This document shows, piece by piece, positions 12,936-13,840 of a DNA stretch of 13,840 nucleotides. How positions within the stretch are numbered: the stretch's first letter is position 1; each line of letters opens with the position of its first letter. The position numbers and the translations under genes were made by a program. This stretch comes from DASWJZ01 sp964440525 (GTDB taxonomy: Bacteria > Pseudomonadota > Alphaproteobacteria > Rhizobiales > Afifellaceae). Location of the stretch: the NCBI GenBank assembly GCA_964440525.1, contig CAYTTC010000086.1, forward strand, positions 1-13,840, in the 5' to 3' direction. The notes beneath the pieces are model-generated. The model was given only the letters and a program-made list of their open reading frames with translations, did not search any database and was not told the origin of the DNA.

Positions 12936-13840
12936 TCACGCCGGCTTCATCACCCGGATATGCAGCTCGCGGAGCTGTTTGGGCGTCGCCTCGGAGGGCG
13001 CGCCCATCAAGAGGTCCTCGGCCTGCTGGTTCATCGGGAACATGGTGATCTCGCGAAGATTCTTGACGCCGCAGAGGAGCATCACGATGCGGTCGAGGCC
13101 GGCCGCCATCCCGCCATGCGGTGGCGCTCCGAACTGCAGCGCCCGCAGCATCCCACCGAACTGCGCCTCCAGAATGTTGTCGCCATAACCCGCGATGGCG
13201 AAAGCCTTTCGCATGATCTCGGCCTTGTGGTTGCGGATGGCGCCCGACGCGATCTCGTAGCCGTTGCAGACGATGTCGTACTGGTTCGCCGGAATCGCCA
13301 GCGGATCGAGCGTCTCCAGCGCTTCGAGCCCGCCCTGCGGCATGGAGAAGGGGTTGTGGGAGAAGTCGATCTTCTTCTCCTCCTCGTTCCATTCGTACAT
13401 GGGGAAATCGACGATCCAGGCGAGCGCGAAGCTCTCCTCGTCGATGAGGCCAAGATCCTGGCCGATTTTCTGCCGCGCCGCGCCGGCGAACGTCGTGAAC
13501 GTTTCTGGGTTTCCCGCGACGAAGAACACCGCGTCGCCGAACCTCATCTCCAACTGTGATCGGATCCCCTCCGTCCGCTCCGGCCCGAGATTCTTGGCGA
13601 CCGGCCCAGCGCCCACAGGGACCCACTTGTCCGGCCAATCGTCCCGATACACAGTTCCTTCAGCACTCTCCTCACGCCAGAAAATATATCCGAGCCCGGG
13701 TTGCCCTTCGCCTTGTGCCCACGAGTTCATGCGGTCGCAGAAGGCGCGGCTGCCTCCCTTAGGCGCGGGGATTGCCCACACCTCGACCTTCGGATCGCGC
13801 TCGATCATGCCGGCAAAAACCTTGAAGCCGGAGCCGGCGA
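12936..13840 (-). CDS. aspS: Aspartate--tRNA ligase, C-terminal half (5' end outside window)
   Basis: This class II aminoacyl-tRNA synthetase charges tRNA(Asp), and in many alphaproteobacteria also tRNA(Asn) for the GatCAB amidotransferase route; which one applies cannot be told here. The frame is open to the window edge, so the last 300 of about 590-600 residues are present. They cover the bacterial GAD insertion domain (FKVFAGMIERDPKVEVWAIP ... GPVAKNLGPERTEGI ... GDAVFFVAGNPETF) and the rest of the catalytic domain: LAWIVDFPMYEWNEEEKKIDFSHNPFSMP, YDIVCNGYEIASGAIRNH, and motif 3 GAPPHGGMAAGLDRIVMLL, whose Arg contacts ATP. It ends 'MGAPSEATPKQLRELHIRVMKPA', as in relatives. The N-terminal anticodon-binding domain, motif 1 and motif 2 lie beyond the edge. 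It is followed 8 bases later by the acetyltransferase. Confidence 0.97.
   Translation of the reverse strand, partial: AGSGFKVFAGMIERDPKVEVWAIPAPKGGSRAFCDRMNSWAQGEGQPGLGYIFWREESAEGTVYRDDWPDKWVPVGAGPVAKNLGPERTEGIRSQLEMRFGDAVFFVAGNPETFTTFAGAARQKIGQDLGLIDEESFALAWIVDFPMYEWNEEEKKIDFSHNPFSMPQGGLEALETLDPLAIPANQYDIVCNGYEIASGAIRNHKAEIMRKAFAIAGYGDNILEAQFGGMLRALQFGAPPHGGMAAGLDRIVMLLCGVKNLREITMFPMNQQAEDLLMGAPSEATPKQLRELHIRVMKPA

Noticed and set aside
12409..13638. A 409-residue acetyltransferase fused to an upstream domain
   Set aside because: The upstream 237 codons are an out-of-frame reading of aspS. A proper start with a ribosome site exists at 12927.
1..13840. tRNA, rRNA, CRISPR, insertion sequence, attachment site, riboswitch
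   Set aside because: Intergenic regions are all short (under about 165 bases) and none shows cloverleaf features, regular repeats, transposase frames or conserved riboswitch cores.

Overview
The window is a GC-rich (by eye about 63-66%), gene-dense piece of an alphaproteobacterial chromosome, most likely order Hyphomicrobiales (Rhizobiales). The evidence is the alaC-type aminotransferase / hom / glpX / recJ gene order beside a divergent class I phaC, an arrangement I remember from rhizobia, plus a DUF1127 protein and an alphaproteobacterial-type AspRS. I cannot name the genus. I see no mobile element, CRISPR array, rRNA or tRNA gene, and no gene-free stretch longer than about 165 bases.

Layout. 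(1) 1-795, plus strand: the 3' end of a LacI-family regulator, then a small DUF1127 protein. A long hairpin (812-839) closes this unit against recJ, which converges on it. (2) 848-6969, minus strand, read right to left: lipoprotein, AlaC-type aminotransferase, homoserine dehydrogenase (hom), class II fructose-1,6-bisphosphatase (glpX), a 70-residue membrane protein, recJ. Gaps are 0-60 bases and hom/glpX overlap as TGATG, so this looks like one operon covering amino-acid synthesis, gluconeogenesis and DNA repair. (3) 6970-7049: a divergent control region holding a perfect TATAAT inside a TTATAG-TTC-CTATAA palindrome. (4) 7050-8909, plus strand: class I polyhydroxyalkanoate synthase phaC with its Cys-Asp-His triad. 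(5) 9074-12245, plus strand: two adjacent exported proteins of unknown function that are paralogs of each other (378 and 672 residues). (6) 12409-13840, minus strand: the 3' half of aspS followed 8 bases later by a GNAT acetyltransferase resembling tabtoxin-resistance protein.

The points most worth a second look are the tandem exported paralogs, which are the least explained genes here; a GlpX that carries Arg where the family has its conserved active-site Thr; the symmetric divergent promoter in front of phaC; and the aspS-linked TTR-like acetyltransferase. Most of the window is otherwise conserved housekeeping DNA. I do not see a clear new defence, mobile or biosynthetic system. The paralog pair is the only candidate for an undescribed function.
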